The notes beneath the pieces were generated by a model that ran no database searches, was not told where the DNA came from, and saw nothing but the letters and a program-made list of their open reading frames with translations. From Ailurus styani (taxonomy: Eukaryota; Chordata; Mammalia; Carnivora; Ailuridae), in contig LNAC01000340.1 in NCBI GenBank assembly GCA_002007465.1, forward strand, positions 888,267 to 952,266: a stretch of 64,000 nt of DNA, in the 5' to 3' direction. The position numbers were made by a program, and so were the translations under genes. This document shows positions 9,938-62,500 of this stretch, one piece after another. Each line of letters begins with the position of its first letter. Positions within the stretch are counted from its first letter, which is position 1.

Positions 9938-11279
9938 CTTAGTAATAGTCGCTGCCGCGTATCGCGTGCCGCGGGGGCTCCAGACTCAGCGTTAGGTGGT
10001 CGCCATGCAGCTTCCGATTCTCGCGACCTGGAGATTTTTGTGGAAGCAAAAGAACCCCGATAGGTTAAGTAATTTGTCCTAAGTCACATAGCTGGTAAAT
10101 GGGGCATTAGAGATTTAAATCCGGGTCTTTTGCCCAAAAGCAGCTCTGCACCCGCCTGTCATGTCCTAATACTGATGGACTAGTGATGATAGTGGTGATG
10201 CGGAAAGTGAAGGTGAAAGAGGCTCACGTTTGCTAAATGTTTACTATGTGCCGTTTTCCTGTTAGGAAATTCACCTGTGTCCTCTCAGTCAGTTTCTCAC
10301 AAAGTCAGCAAGTATTTGAGAACCTGTGCTGTGGCTGGCACTGTCCAGTTAAGTTCAGTACTGTTCAGTGTAGATACAGTGGGCCCTAAATAATGTCCCT
10401 GCTCTTATGGGGCTTCCATTTGAGTGCTTAATCCTATGAGGGAGGTATTATTCTCATTTTATTCTCATTTTAGGATGAGGAAACAGTCTTGAAGAGGTTA
10501 ATAGGTTAATTTACCAAGATTGGACAGTTTGGGAACAACCTGAACTCAGAATCTATGCTCTTTTTGTCTCCCAAGCTATTTGTTAAGAGAATGGGTGAAT
10601 TTCCCAAATAATTCTCAGGTCCATTCCAAGCAGCCTTTACCAGAAATATTCTTTAATGCCTCTTCTGCCCATGTTGACCCCCTGAGCTGTGCCAAAGAGG
10701 AACAGAAGGGACAAAAATTTATTCATCTAATAATTACTGTATTTCTTCTATGTGTCAGATGCTGTGGAATATGGAATCTAAGCTCATGGAGCTTTTGGTC
10801 TTTCTGTGGATTATACTTTTCATGCGGCAGACATTTATTGAGCATATTTGTTGAGCCAGGCCCTGGAGTACGTGCTGTGCCCATAATAAACTAATGCAAA
10901 AAGATTTTAATCTATCTCTTGAAAAAGTACAGTTCTTAGAGGTGTTACAGTATAATAAGCTACATTCCTTAGGTCATAGTAATATCTTGCAGTTATTTTT
11001 AACAGTTGATGAAACATTTTAATATATACTGTCTCAGTGGATCATTGAGGAAGGTACTGTTCCCATTTAAAGATAAGAAAACAGGCTCAGGATGAGCGAT
11101 GTAACAAGAGCTAGGACTCAAAACTGAGAGCTGTAAGGTAACATTGTATTTGGGTGACTACTCTGTGTCTAGTAGTGTCTTACATGCCTTTTGGGTAGCC
11201 ATATATTTATTTTTGGAACAAGGGCACCAGGACAGGATACTAATAAGCATAAAGTATCTGAGTTGAGATGTTTCTTTTA

Positions 11280-11441
11280 TAGAATTTTAAAGAAGACTTT
11301 ATTTGAGAGAGAGTGGGAGAGAGCATGAGCTGTGTGGAGGGGCAGAAGGGGAGGGAGAAGCAGACTCCCTACTGAGCAGGGAGCCTGATGTGGGGCTCTA
11401 TCCTGGGACCCCAAAATCATGACCTGAGCCACGAGGTGACC
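11280..11441 (-). repeat. Can-SINE with perfect 16-bp target-site duplication
   Basis: Minus-oriented SINE. The tail side has 'gactttatttgagagag', then the GA/GG-rich body and 'catgacctgagccacgaggt'. TGAGATGTTTCTTTTA flanks it exactly at 11264-11279 and 11442-11457, so both insertion boundaries are clear. Confidence 0.9.
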
Positions 11442-12383
11442 TGAGATGTTTCTTTTAAAGAGGTCTTACACATGTGTTCAAAATATCTGTTTACCAGAAA
11501 TAGGCTTATGTTTTTAGGCTCCAACCCTGTACTTCTAAAAAGAGATTTAAAAAATGTAAAACCACATCAATTAACAACTTGGGAAATTGCACTTTAGTAA
11601 TTTTAATTAAGCGCTAATATTCTGATTTTATAAATCAAAAGGATCTTTGACTCTAATTCAAGTCATCCTTTGACCACTGACGAGACTCTGGTCCCAGAAA
11701 CATTAAGTGACTTGTCCAAAGTCAATACTTAAAAGCAGACTCTGGGACGAGAGCCTAGACTGGCTAAATCCTGGTCACTACATTACTTTACCTCCCTGAA
11801 TATTTAGTTATGTGATACTTTCAGTGACTAGAGCTTCTAGTCCAGCACTAACTCCAGTTCCTGTTGATTCTTGGGTGGCATGGTACTGAAGAATTAGGAT
11901 TTAGAGCCCAGGTAATCAAACCAACACATAAGTATTCACAAATCATTGCTCTGAAAGATAGTAATATAATAATTCTGTACATATATTCACACAGTGCTTT
12001 ACTCTTCTCAGATATCTCCACATAGATCATCTGATTTAATCCTCCCAATGGCTGAAAAAATGCAAGGTCAATAGGACAGGCACTATCTTCCTTTTTATAG
12101 AGAAAAGGGAAGTTCAGGGTGTTGATTAGCTTGCTCACAAGCAATAAGTCTGCTAATAAGTGGTATAGTTAAGGGCTAGAAGTGCACTGGGCTCTGATAA
12201 CATAAAATGTTATGGATCGGGGCCAATGAAAAAAACCTGCAAATACATACTAGTCATTTCTTTTAGACTTTGATATATCCCGCTGTGGCATTTCCTCTGC
12301 TGTGACAATGGGCTAGATGGAATGTGCCAGACTGGTCTTTAAGGAGTACTTGGTGCTAACAGCTTTTAAAATCCAAATCCTAC

Positions 12384-12436
12384 GTGCACATGCATGCATG
12401 TGCATGTGCACGCACACACACACACACACACACACA
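12384..12436 (+). repeat. Compound TGCA/CA microsatellite
   Basis: Alternating purine-pyrimidine run: TGCACATGCATGCATG-like units pass into about 14 CA units. Confidence 0.85.
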
Positions 12437-12769
12437 AATTTTTATACATTTTCTATAGAAGAAAGCAGTTTGTTCAGTTTGGTCTATTCATTACAGCTCC
12501 TGAACCAGAGAATTCCACTAATTCAGGACATGACCTGTCAACAATCACCTTGCCACTGTGTCAGGCTACTTACTCAATCTCTCTTAAGTCACAGAATCTT
12601 CAGCTGTAAAATCAAGGGGTTGGTCCAGATAGTATCTTAGTTCTCAGTTCTAAAACTCCGTGATTCCAAGAACAACAAAACCAAATTTGATTGTGCTCAT
12701 TCTTTAGAAAAATCTATTAATAAGGATGAGGTTGTATAAATCAGTATGTGCTGATCAAATACCAGTGTG

Positions 12770-12902
12770 GTATATGCAAATCATTGCTTGGGCATGCCTG
12801 CAAAGATTCTGATTCAGTTGACCTGTGGTGAGGTCTTGGTAGCTGTAAATGCTTCCAAGTTGATTTGAGTGAGCAGCCAGGGTTGAGAACCACTGGACCA
12901 AG
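12770..12902. repeat. MER5/MER20-type hAT MITE fragment
   Basis: Contains 'gattctgattcagttgacct' and ends in 'gcagccagggttgagaacca', the typical terminal sequence of these hAT-Charlie MITEs. Confidence 0.6.
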
Positions 12903-14664
12903 ATTTTGATAGAGTATCAACACTGAACTAGTTTTTCCATAGACTATCAAACTCATGTGCATGTGACCTGTTAGTCTATGAGAATTCAGAATAACCTAGC
13001 AGATGAAAGTGGTTTTTATTTCATTTTCTACCAATAATCCACCTTTTGTAGTGAAGTTAATTAACATGGTTTGTTCCTTTAACAAATATTTGGTGCTTAT
13101 TGGAGCATAGCATTGTCCTAGGCACCATAAAAAAAATAAATAAAAGTGAGTAGAAACCATTTATCTTGTCCTTTGGGGGTCTAAGAAATAGCCAGACAAT
13201 AAATGAATCTTTTCTGATGGGAAGGAAAGAATTGAACATAAGTACTGTGCAAATCAAAGCAAAGATAAACATTGATGGGAAGACAAGGAAGCAGAGAAGC
13301 CTTCTTGGAGAAGGTGAATTATAAAGAGAGAATAGTGAAGAGAGCTTGGAGGGCCAGCAGACTGGGGGGAGGGATGCCATGAGAGGAGTTCAGGAGACCA
13401 AAATTAACGAGACGCTTATTGAAAAATACCAACTTGGTTAAACTTGAAAGCCAGAGTGGAGATTTCTTAGAGGTCAGTTGGTCAGTGGGATAAGTAAAAG
13501 TTAAATCCGAGAGACATTTCATAATCAATGATGACTCCATAGCCAACCAGTCCAACTTCAGTTTATGGCATGTTACGTTCCTGAAAACATTCTCTTACCA
13601 TGCCATATGACAAAGTTAAATAGCACTGGAAGACAGGAGAGGGTCTGTTACCAGCTGGTGTCAGATCCTTGTGCAGATTATTTTAATTTCTCAGGTCTCA
13701 TTTATAAAATTAGAGTTGGACTGGATGACTTCGAAAAATTTTTTTTAAACTTCTAAAAATCTATGATTACTCGATCCAGCCTTTCAGCACCTTTATTAGG
13801 TTCCTCAGGCATAGTCCCAGTATTTTAATTGCTAAAATTGAACCCATGCTGTTAGTCCTTGCCAGATGTACCTACCGTTGTTTAATATTGACTGTCCACA
13901 GTGGGACTCTCAAATTAAGCACACAAAATGGGCTCTGCCCTTTAGGAGTTTTTATTTATCCAAGAGCTGGAATGTGGGTCAGTCAGACCTATTTGCATCT
14001 CGCTGGCTTGGAATCCTATCCAAACACCTCTTGGGAAAACCCAGCGCTTTGGGTGGCAATGCTGTCATGTGGCAAAAGGCCCCGGGACCGGGGATTGGAA
14101 AACCTGGGTTTGAGTCCTGACTCTCTGTGTGCGTCCCAGAAGCCCATCATTTGTCAAATTCTTTAAAACGCCTACTGACAACCAATTTTTGGTATCTAAT
14201 GGGAAAACTTGAAAGCTGAAAGACTAGTTTGAATTTTAACTCTGTCCCTGGATGTTCAGGGATAAGCCACTAGCCCTCTTTGAACATTGATTTTTCTCAG
14301 CTGTAGTGAGCATTACAAAACTTACTTTGGAGGGTTACAAGAGATGGCCATCCAAGTGGCCAGCACAGCAGCCCCGGTGTGGAGTAGCCCCTGAAATGTT
14401 AGCTGCACTGGAATGAAAAATGCAGCCTCCCGCACAATGATGTGAAGATTTGGGGATAAAGGTCATGTTATTCCTACTGATACACAAACACACAAGTTTT
14501 GTTGTTGCTGATGTCTAACAACGGAAAAGTAATTCCAGCACACTGCTTTGGTCTTTCAGCCTTGAAGTTAATGTCTTTACCACTGACATGCTTTAACAGG
14601 GGATGGGACAGTTTGGGGACACTGTCATATATGTGTATGTGTAAGTAAGGAGACTAAAACACTC

Positions 14665-14665
<1 letters not shown>

Positions 14666-14699
<34 letters not shown>
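14666..14699 (+). repeat. (CA)n microsatellite
   Basis: About 17 uninterrupted CA units. Confidence 0.95.
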
Positions 14700-14701
<2 letters not shown>

Positions 14702-15699
14702 ATATCAGTGTCTTTGCAATTAAGTGTTTGAGATTCACAAGTCAGAAGAAATATATTCTCACAGTCCATCTTACCACTCCTTGCCTTTTAACTCTTTATG
14801 CAGTAAAGCGTTAATTTACTTACCAACATTTGATTAAACCCTTAAGGTTCAACCCTAGGAGGAGGCAGGAATGGACAAAGGATTATTGTCATTCATCATC
14901 AACACATTTTAGTCTTCCCCTCCAGTTGCCTATGAAGGATTAGCATTTCTCTGAAAGAAGGAGGACAGAATAAATTGCATCTACCGCCAAAGAACTGCCA
15001 GCTCCTTTCAGCTGGGGGCACATACCGGGAGCTTTTCCCATATTAGTCAGCTTTATCTCAACTTTTGGGCAGTGCCTACATCTGAATTTCATGGGTTTCA
15101 GGGTCAGTCAAAACAGAATTGTAGGGTTGTTGAGGTCAGAGGCCACCGCTGTCAAAGGGTAGTGAGCTGAACAGCAAGAGGTAGCCAGTCCCCCCCCACA
15201 CGGCCTCCCCCCTCCAAATGACTTCATTCTAGTGAATACTTGGCTCATTGCACCTCCCCTGCAGAGCCTTTTTTTCAACCTGGTAATAAAAATCCTCCTG
15301 TGACCTGGTTTTTTTTTTTTTACATTATTACTGATTTTCTTTTGTTCCTGTTTCTGTATAGAATGACCAAATCTTGGTCCTTGATAATGTATTGTTTGTA
15401 TGTAGCCTGGGAAATGACAGAGGGAAAGCTCGCTCGTCTGCTGTGAACTTACAGTGAGTGGAATGCCACCTCGGGCGTGGGGGAAAGACCTGGTGCCCAG
15501 CTTAGAGACTGCCTTCATTTAGCGCACACAAGAATTTCCCAGAACTTCTGAAACTCTTTTCAACCCCAGTAGGTTCTATTACCATGGTCAAGGTTGATTT
15601 AAAAACTGCACTGGCCAAAGGCGCTTAGGAGAGAGGTGGGCGGGGGCGGGGTGGTGGGGGGAGGAGGTGGAGTGGAGACAAAAGGAGGAAGGAGGAAGA

Positions 15700-15905
15700 A
15701 GCAGAGTGTTGTAGGAAGAGCACAGACTCTGGAGTGGGGCAGTTCTGTGTTCAGACCCCAGCCCTGCCACTTAACTGTGTGTGTCTTTGGGCCTCCGTCT
15801 CTTCCTCTGTACACAGAAATGATTACGCCACTGACATTGCAAGGAGGTTGTGAGGAATGGAGACGGGGCGTCTGATGACGTGCCTGGCACAGAGCAGACC
15901 CCAAG
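15700..15905 (+). repeat. MIR SINE
   Basis: Clear MIR: 'agagcacagactctggagtg', 'ccagccctgccacttaactg', 'gtctcttcctctgtacaca', then 'tgcctggcacagagcagac'. Confidence 0.75.
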
Positions 15906-16865
15906 AAATGGGGACCTCCATCCATGGAGGCAGACCCAATTTGGAGATGTGCCACCTATGGCTGAGAGCGAGGGGAGGTGAGCATGTTGCGGGCTCCTCA
16001 CTCAGACTGTCACTTGCCTTGAGCACATCTCGCTTCTCGCCGTTGATGGGGTCTGAGAGGCGCGGGCAGGACACTTCGGAGATCAGCCCTGGTGGGAGCG
16101 CAGTCTGGCAGCTCCCGGAGAATCCACTCCTCTCAGCTTCTCTCCGTGGCTCTTCCTCCTCTCGGGAGGCTATTCTGAACACCAAGTGGCAGCCCTGCAG
16201 CTGTTCCCGAGGCTGGTTCTCTCACCCCTGCTGTCGCGGTCAGACCTCATTACTTCTCATCATCATTCTCAAACAACTGGTTTTAGCTCTTGAGGCATTT
16301 ATGATGGCGAAGGGAGGAATACGACTGGGGAGCCCGGTTTCTCCCGCCCACCACCTCTTTTCACCCACACTCCTTTCCTAGCAACAGCTCCTTTCTCAAC
16401 TCTTGGGGCCCACGTCTTCCGTCTCACCTACACCAGCAGCAGCAAAATATGGGGGTGAGAAGGCGGGGGGGGGGCACGAGGTGCAGGAGGAGGGACGGGG
16501 GAAGAGCTTCAGGGAGGAGGCTGACGAAGCACAAAAGGTTCTGACCTCCTTGGAAGAAGAGGAAACCACAGGGGCCGCGTCCAAGCTGGCTCAGCTTGGG
16601 AGGCTGCCAACGAACTGAAGCAGAGAAGGTCCAGGTTAGGAGGGCAGGCAGCACAGTGGTAGGGAGGTGGGCTGGGCTGAAGGGCAAACAAAACAGTGCC
16701 CTTAGGGGAAGCTTGGTCAGCTGCGGGGAAACCAGGCAGCCTAGATTATGGGGAGTGGCACTCTTCTCCACTCTGGACAGACTGGAACCCTGACCACAAG
16801 GGACTTGGGGTGCACACTCAGGGACTCGCAGCCCTGGATCTGAGATCATCAAGGTGGAAGGGCTT

Positions 16866-17065
16866 GTTTCTCAACCTTGGCTGCATATTAGAATCACCTG
16901 GGGAGCTTGAACGCTACTGATGCTGTTGTTGGGGGCTGGGTGGGGGTGGGGTGGGTGGTCACATTCCTGGCCAATTATTTACTGTGATGGGACCTATACG
17001 TCAGTATTTTTTAAAAAGTTGACAGGGTAACTCTAGTGGGCAGCCGGAGTTGAGAACCACTGAAG
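16866..17065 (+). repeat. MER5/MER20-type hAT MITE
   Basis: Begins 'tttctcaaccttggctgcat' and 'ttagaatcacctggggagct', and ends 'gcagccggagttgagaacca'. The two ends are near inverted repeats of each other, as expected for the MITE. Confidence 0.75.
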
Positions 17066-19454
17066 TCTAGTCCTACTTAGAGCAGGACTGTCCCTTCTAT
17101 AACATCTTTGGTGGGACTGAGACTTAATCTCAGTGCTCCCTCACTTTGAAGCCAAGGAAGATATCCATTTTTTCTCTTAAGCTTCCAGTGACGACGATTT
17201 GCACATTTCGGGCTCTTGACTAAGTGTGAACTCTGCGCTTCAGGAGACCTACAGCAACCCACCCCCGCCCCAGCACACACATGATCTTTTCCCTGTAATA
17301 GAGGGAGTATACCATCCCCTCCCCGGCATCTACTTTTTTTTTTTTTTTTAAATCTTGTGATTCTGCTTTGAAGAGGTACAAGATGTTGGGACAAACGGCC
17401 TATTTTGTTTTTGCTCTTTCCATCAGCAGGTTCGCGTCTGACCTTTTGATGGATGTCACTTTAAAGCAAGTGTGAAGGGCAGAGCTGGAGGCGGGGGAAA
17501 CAGCAGAAGACGGCTGTCCAGAGCCGTGCAAGAGGGTGGGGCTGGCTCTGAGGAAGGGGGTACGCCTCGCTCAGTGGCGGGGGCAGGCCTGCGGCCCGAC
17601 TCGTGGGCACGAGCGTCGGGCTGTGCTGAGCACCAGCTGGTGGAGCCGTCGGCCTCTCTCTTGTGGCTCCCTCTCTGAATCACTGCCCAGCTGCCAGTCC
17701 GTTCTTTGTTTCCCCTAAGCTGTCTGCCCTCCTCACCCAGATCTGCCGGCCCTGCTCCATCAGCGCACAGGCCATAATCTAAGATGTCATAGTCCTAGAA
17801 CGTGCCCGCTTGAGGTCCCAAGTGAGGGGCTGATGCCTCCAAGGTCATGTGGTGGTGAAGCCAAGACTCCCTTTCCATTCTCTCTCCACGATTTCAGTCC
17901 CTCTCCCCATTTGGGTTGGGCTTGCCCGATGGCACACATTTCTGATCGGTCTCTGACTGGGTTGCAGTCTCAGAGGGGCCACAGATTCCCTTTCTTCCCA
18001 GACCTGGGGTATACGAGAGGCCTGACAAAGGGACACAGCAGGATGGATGCCTAGGACACCACAGGCCTGCAACGTGGGTGAGCCGTCCTGGCTGCCATTC
18101 ATGACTTCAGCCAGTTTCAAGCTGGCAGAGTCCTTTTCAGAAAGAGTCCTAAGGAGGGGAGTGTCCCTTTATTGCCAAGACTCCTCTGTTCTTCCTCTGA
18201 CAAGTGACTGGCCCTACTCCCAGCTGCCAACCTTGCCCATTCCCATTCTGGTGACTGGTGAGGAACCATCAGAGGGGAGACAAGGTGCATTTGAGTTACG
18301 AGTTCACAGCAGCTGTTGTCTTTTCCTAATCAGCTCCTTCTCAGTTCTGAAATGGAAGGTTTAGAACAACTGGGAACACGGGCAGTGCATTCAACTCTCG
18401 AGAGTGGGCCCCTTGCGTTCCGGAGAGAGCGCCCAGTGACCCCTTGTCCTCCTGGAAAGCTGCCGTCTTCCTACAGTGCTGACCCCCAGTCCTCGGCCCT
18501 GTGGTGAGGAGGATGCCCGCGTTCTCTCCCCTACAAGGTCGTTGCAATGACCACTCCTCTGTTCTCTGGGATTGGGCCCTTGTTGGTTGTGATGATCTCT
18601 GCCTCAAGATCTGTCCGCTTAACGACCTTGTGGCTGTTACTTGCACACGAGTGGTGTTCGTTATGTGCTGCTGCTGCCTGGCTAGAAAATTCGGCAAAAG
18701 CTCATTTTCTCGTGCTTGGTAAGTCCAGTGTCAGACCGACTACATCCTTTCCTTTACGGAGCACCAGCTTTCTACTGTAAGAGAGCAACAGGTCTGGTTC
18801 TTCTCAGGTTCCTGTTATACGGTGACTCAGTCTGACATTTTCTTCTTCCTCCCCACCCCCAAGCCCTGCTTTCCTCAGACAGGACCAGCTAATACATCAT
18901 GGCCGAGAGATCAAGCTAATTTACCTTCAGGGAGTGAAATCCAACATCTACTTTCTTTTTGTTGAACAACATAGTGAAATATTTTTAAGGGGATGCTATG
19001 TAAAATATATCATTTTAATCCTAAAATCATTTTTAGGTATAAATATGTTATGTAATGGCAAGTAAGAGCTTGGCTTTAAAAATAAATCTTTCAACATGCA
19101 AATTGAGTTGTCAAATTCTCTTGCCTTTTAGTTAAAATAGTCACTGCTGCCATTTCTGGAAATCTGTGGCTCTGAATTTCTCATAGATCCTACTCTTTAA
19201 TGTTTGGACAAAATAGTCACTTTGCCTCTGTATCCTCACTCTCAGCCCTAGAGTTAAAATGCAGGGCTGGAGAAGAATCGGTTGATACTTATTAAGTATT
19301 CAGTAATGTTACTGTTCTATCCCAGAAGTTTTTTAGTATTTAAAGCCTTGCACTTGCAATATCTTTACAACCAGTGATTATTAAAGCATAATGAACTAAG
19401 TACCAGGGGACCTCTTAATGATGCTGGCATTGAAGAATAATATTCCCTGTTAGA

Positions 19455-19536
19455 CCTGCTCTTTGCTGACGCTAGCCATCGTGCAAACCTAAGACAAATC
19501 CTTGCACGTAGAATTGGTCCCCTACAAACCTCAATT
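19455..19536 (+). repeat. Local duplicated segment, copy A (downstream of RFX4)
   Basis: About 82 bp that recurs at 20346-20430 inside the RFX4 3' UTR, same orientation, about 85% identical with one 3-bp indel. Longest shared run: 'ggtcccctacaaacctcaat'. Confidence 0.75.
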
Positions 19537-19792
19537 AGGCTGTCGATGCTAAATCATTCAAGGACTGGATGTGTGGCCTATCCAAATTGTAATGATTGTT
19601 TTATGACAAGATGATGGGGGAAGTGAATAAGCACAACCAGATAAGACCACCTAATTTTGTTTGGCCTACTTATACCCTAAGTATTCACAATGCTATTTAT
19701 CACTATTTATCGCGCTCTCTCTCTCTCACACACACACACAAATTGTCAAATGTCAAATGCAAAATGAAAATGAAGAGGTCATTTCAATACTT

Positions 19793-19798
19793 TTTATT
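19793..19798 (-). terminator. RFX4: RFX4 polyadenylation signal (candidate)
   Basis: AATAAA on the minus strand. Downstream on the same strand, 19711-19740 reads as GT repeats followed by GA repeats, a fitting GU-rich downstream element about 55 bases from the hexamer. Confidence 0.55.
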
Positions 19799-20345
19799 TG
19801 AGTGTGAAACCATTCATATCATGCACAACTGTACAGATAAAACTATTTCCATTTTAGCTGTAGACATGATTATCACACTGAGTGGTGTGATCAAAGATTT
19901 TATTTACAGAACAACTGCTAAAACATCCGATGTCATATTTCCATTTATTTCTTACCCATAGGGTAATAGGTCCACCATAATTGCTTGGTGCATTTTATAA
20001 TACAGAAAGAAAACCTATGTTAATCTCTAACAAACCTCACAAATTGCTACAAATCTGACAGAAAAATGCCTACGAAAAAATTTTCCAAAAGTACAATACA
20101 TTTTTTATTTCCACACATACACAGTATAGTATAGGCTCAAAGGCACAGCTTTGAATTTTTTTTTTTCTATCAAAGTGTCGGAAATTATTATGGTCTTATG
20201 AAGGAACCATGAAAGTCATTTTCACACTTGGTGCTTGGTAAGTTAATGTTTGGTCCATCTGGTTTCACAAAGTTAATACAGCAGAGCTGAGTGTGATACT
20301 CAATACCATAAATCCACATTCTCACAGAATTGTAAAAACCCCTCT

Positions 20346-20430
20346 CCTGCCTTTTGCTGACACTAGCCATTGTGCAAACTTAGGACAAATACTTGTATGT
20401 AGAAGAACCGGTCCCCTACAAACCTCAATC
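20346..20430 (+). repeat. Local duplicated segment, copy B (in RFX4 3' UTR)
   Basis: Partner of 19455-19536. The flanking sequences of the two copies do not align. Confidence 0.75.
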
Positions 20431-21101
20431 AACTTAAGGCATACAGAACAGGCCTCTTCCTTCCCTCTAGACAGTGCTTACATTCCAAGACAATGCAGGT
20501 ACTGTGAAAGACATGGGTGTAGTAACAGGGACTCTAGAGTTTTCCAGACACCAGCATTTCACCCTGGTGCTCCAGGAAGCTGTGATGGCACCCAGGAAGA
20601 AGGGATGCGTAAAATATACCTAAGGGCTGTTTGTTGTATAGTAAGATGACAGACAGATGGCAAGGTGAATGCTCTTGGTAAATTATGTGCCCATCCAAGA
20701 ACACAAACCAGACTCTGTCTCTAGTATCCATCAAGACTAATGAGCTTTTGTCAACAGGAAAATAAGTAGCTTACGGGGAGTGTTTGCCAACACAAAGCAA
20801 AGTCATGGAACAGAGGGAAAAGGCACAGATTGGCCTGCCCAAAATAGTGCTCTATAGAAACAGTCAAGTCTGGCTTGGCCTACAGGAACCCAATCTCACG
20901 GACTTTTAGTGAGTCCTGTTTCTGAACTAAAGTTGATTCATCCCACACTGAATCCCAGAGTCACGTTCATTAGGAAAATGGACACCTAGGAATAGTCCAT
21001 GAGTTATGATGTATAGAGATAAAGTCTTCTGGGGGTGGGTTGTTGGTTTATTATTATTAATAATTATTATTAATATTAAATATGGATTCCTGCGATAGCA
21101 G

Positions 21102-62500
<41,399 letters not shown>

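Larger units (their letters stand above)
9621..19769. other. RIC8B-RFX4 intergenic region
   Basis: About 10 kb between the RIC8B promoter and the RFX4 3' end. I see no convincing exon. Contents: a GTT/GTTT microsatellite (9894-9937), MIR fragments (about 10040-10140, 10455-10560, 11040-11140, 14080-14340, 15700-15900), a Can-SINE (11280-11441), CA repeats, and MER5/MER20-like elements (12770-12900, 16866-17065). 15.6-18.5 kb is GC-rich with scattered CpG but has no supported gene. The last part, 18.9-19.6 kb, is AT-rich and looks unique. Confidence 0.7.
19770..21101 (-). other. RFX4: RFX4 3' UTR (proposed)
   Basis: The region runs from the RFX4 stop codon (21104-21102) to a proposed cleavage site near 19770. 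It is mostly unique, AT-rich sequence with a short AT triplet run at 21050-21080 and one copy of the 82-85-bp local duplication. The length, about 1.33 kb, agrees with what I remember for the human long 3' UTR. Earlier TTTATT sites (for example near 20105 and 19893) could serve as alternative signals. Confidence 0.6.

Noticed and set aside
17460..17700. Second CpG-island promoter in the intergenic region
   Set aside because: GC-rich with some CpG, but CpG density is lower than at RIC8B, and no exon or conserved start is seen. Too weak to call.
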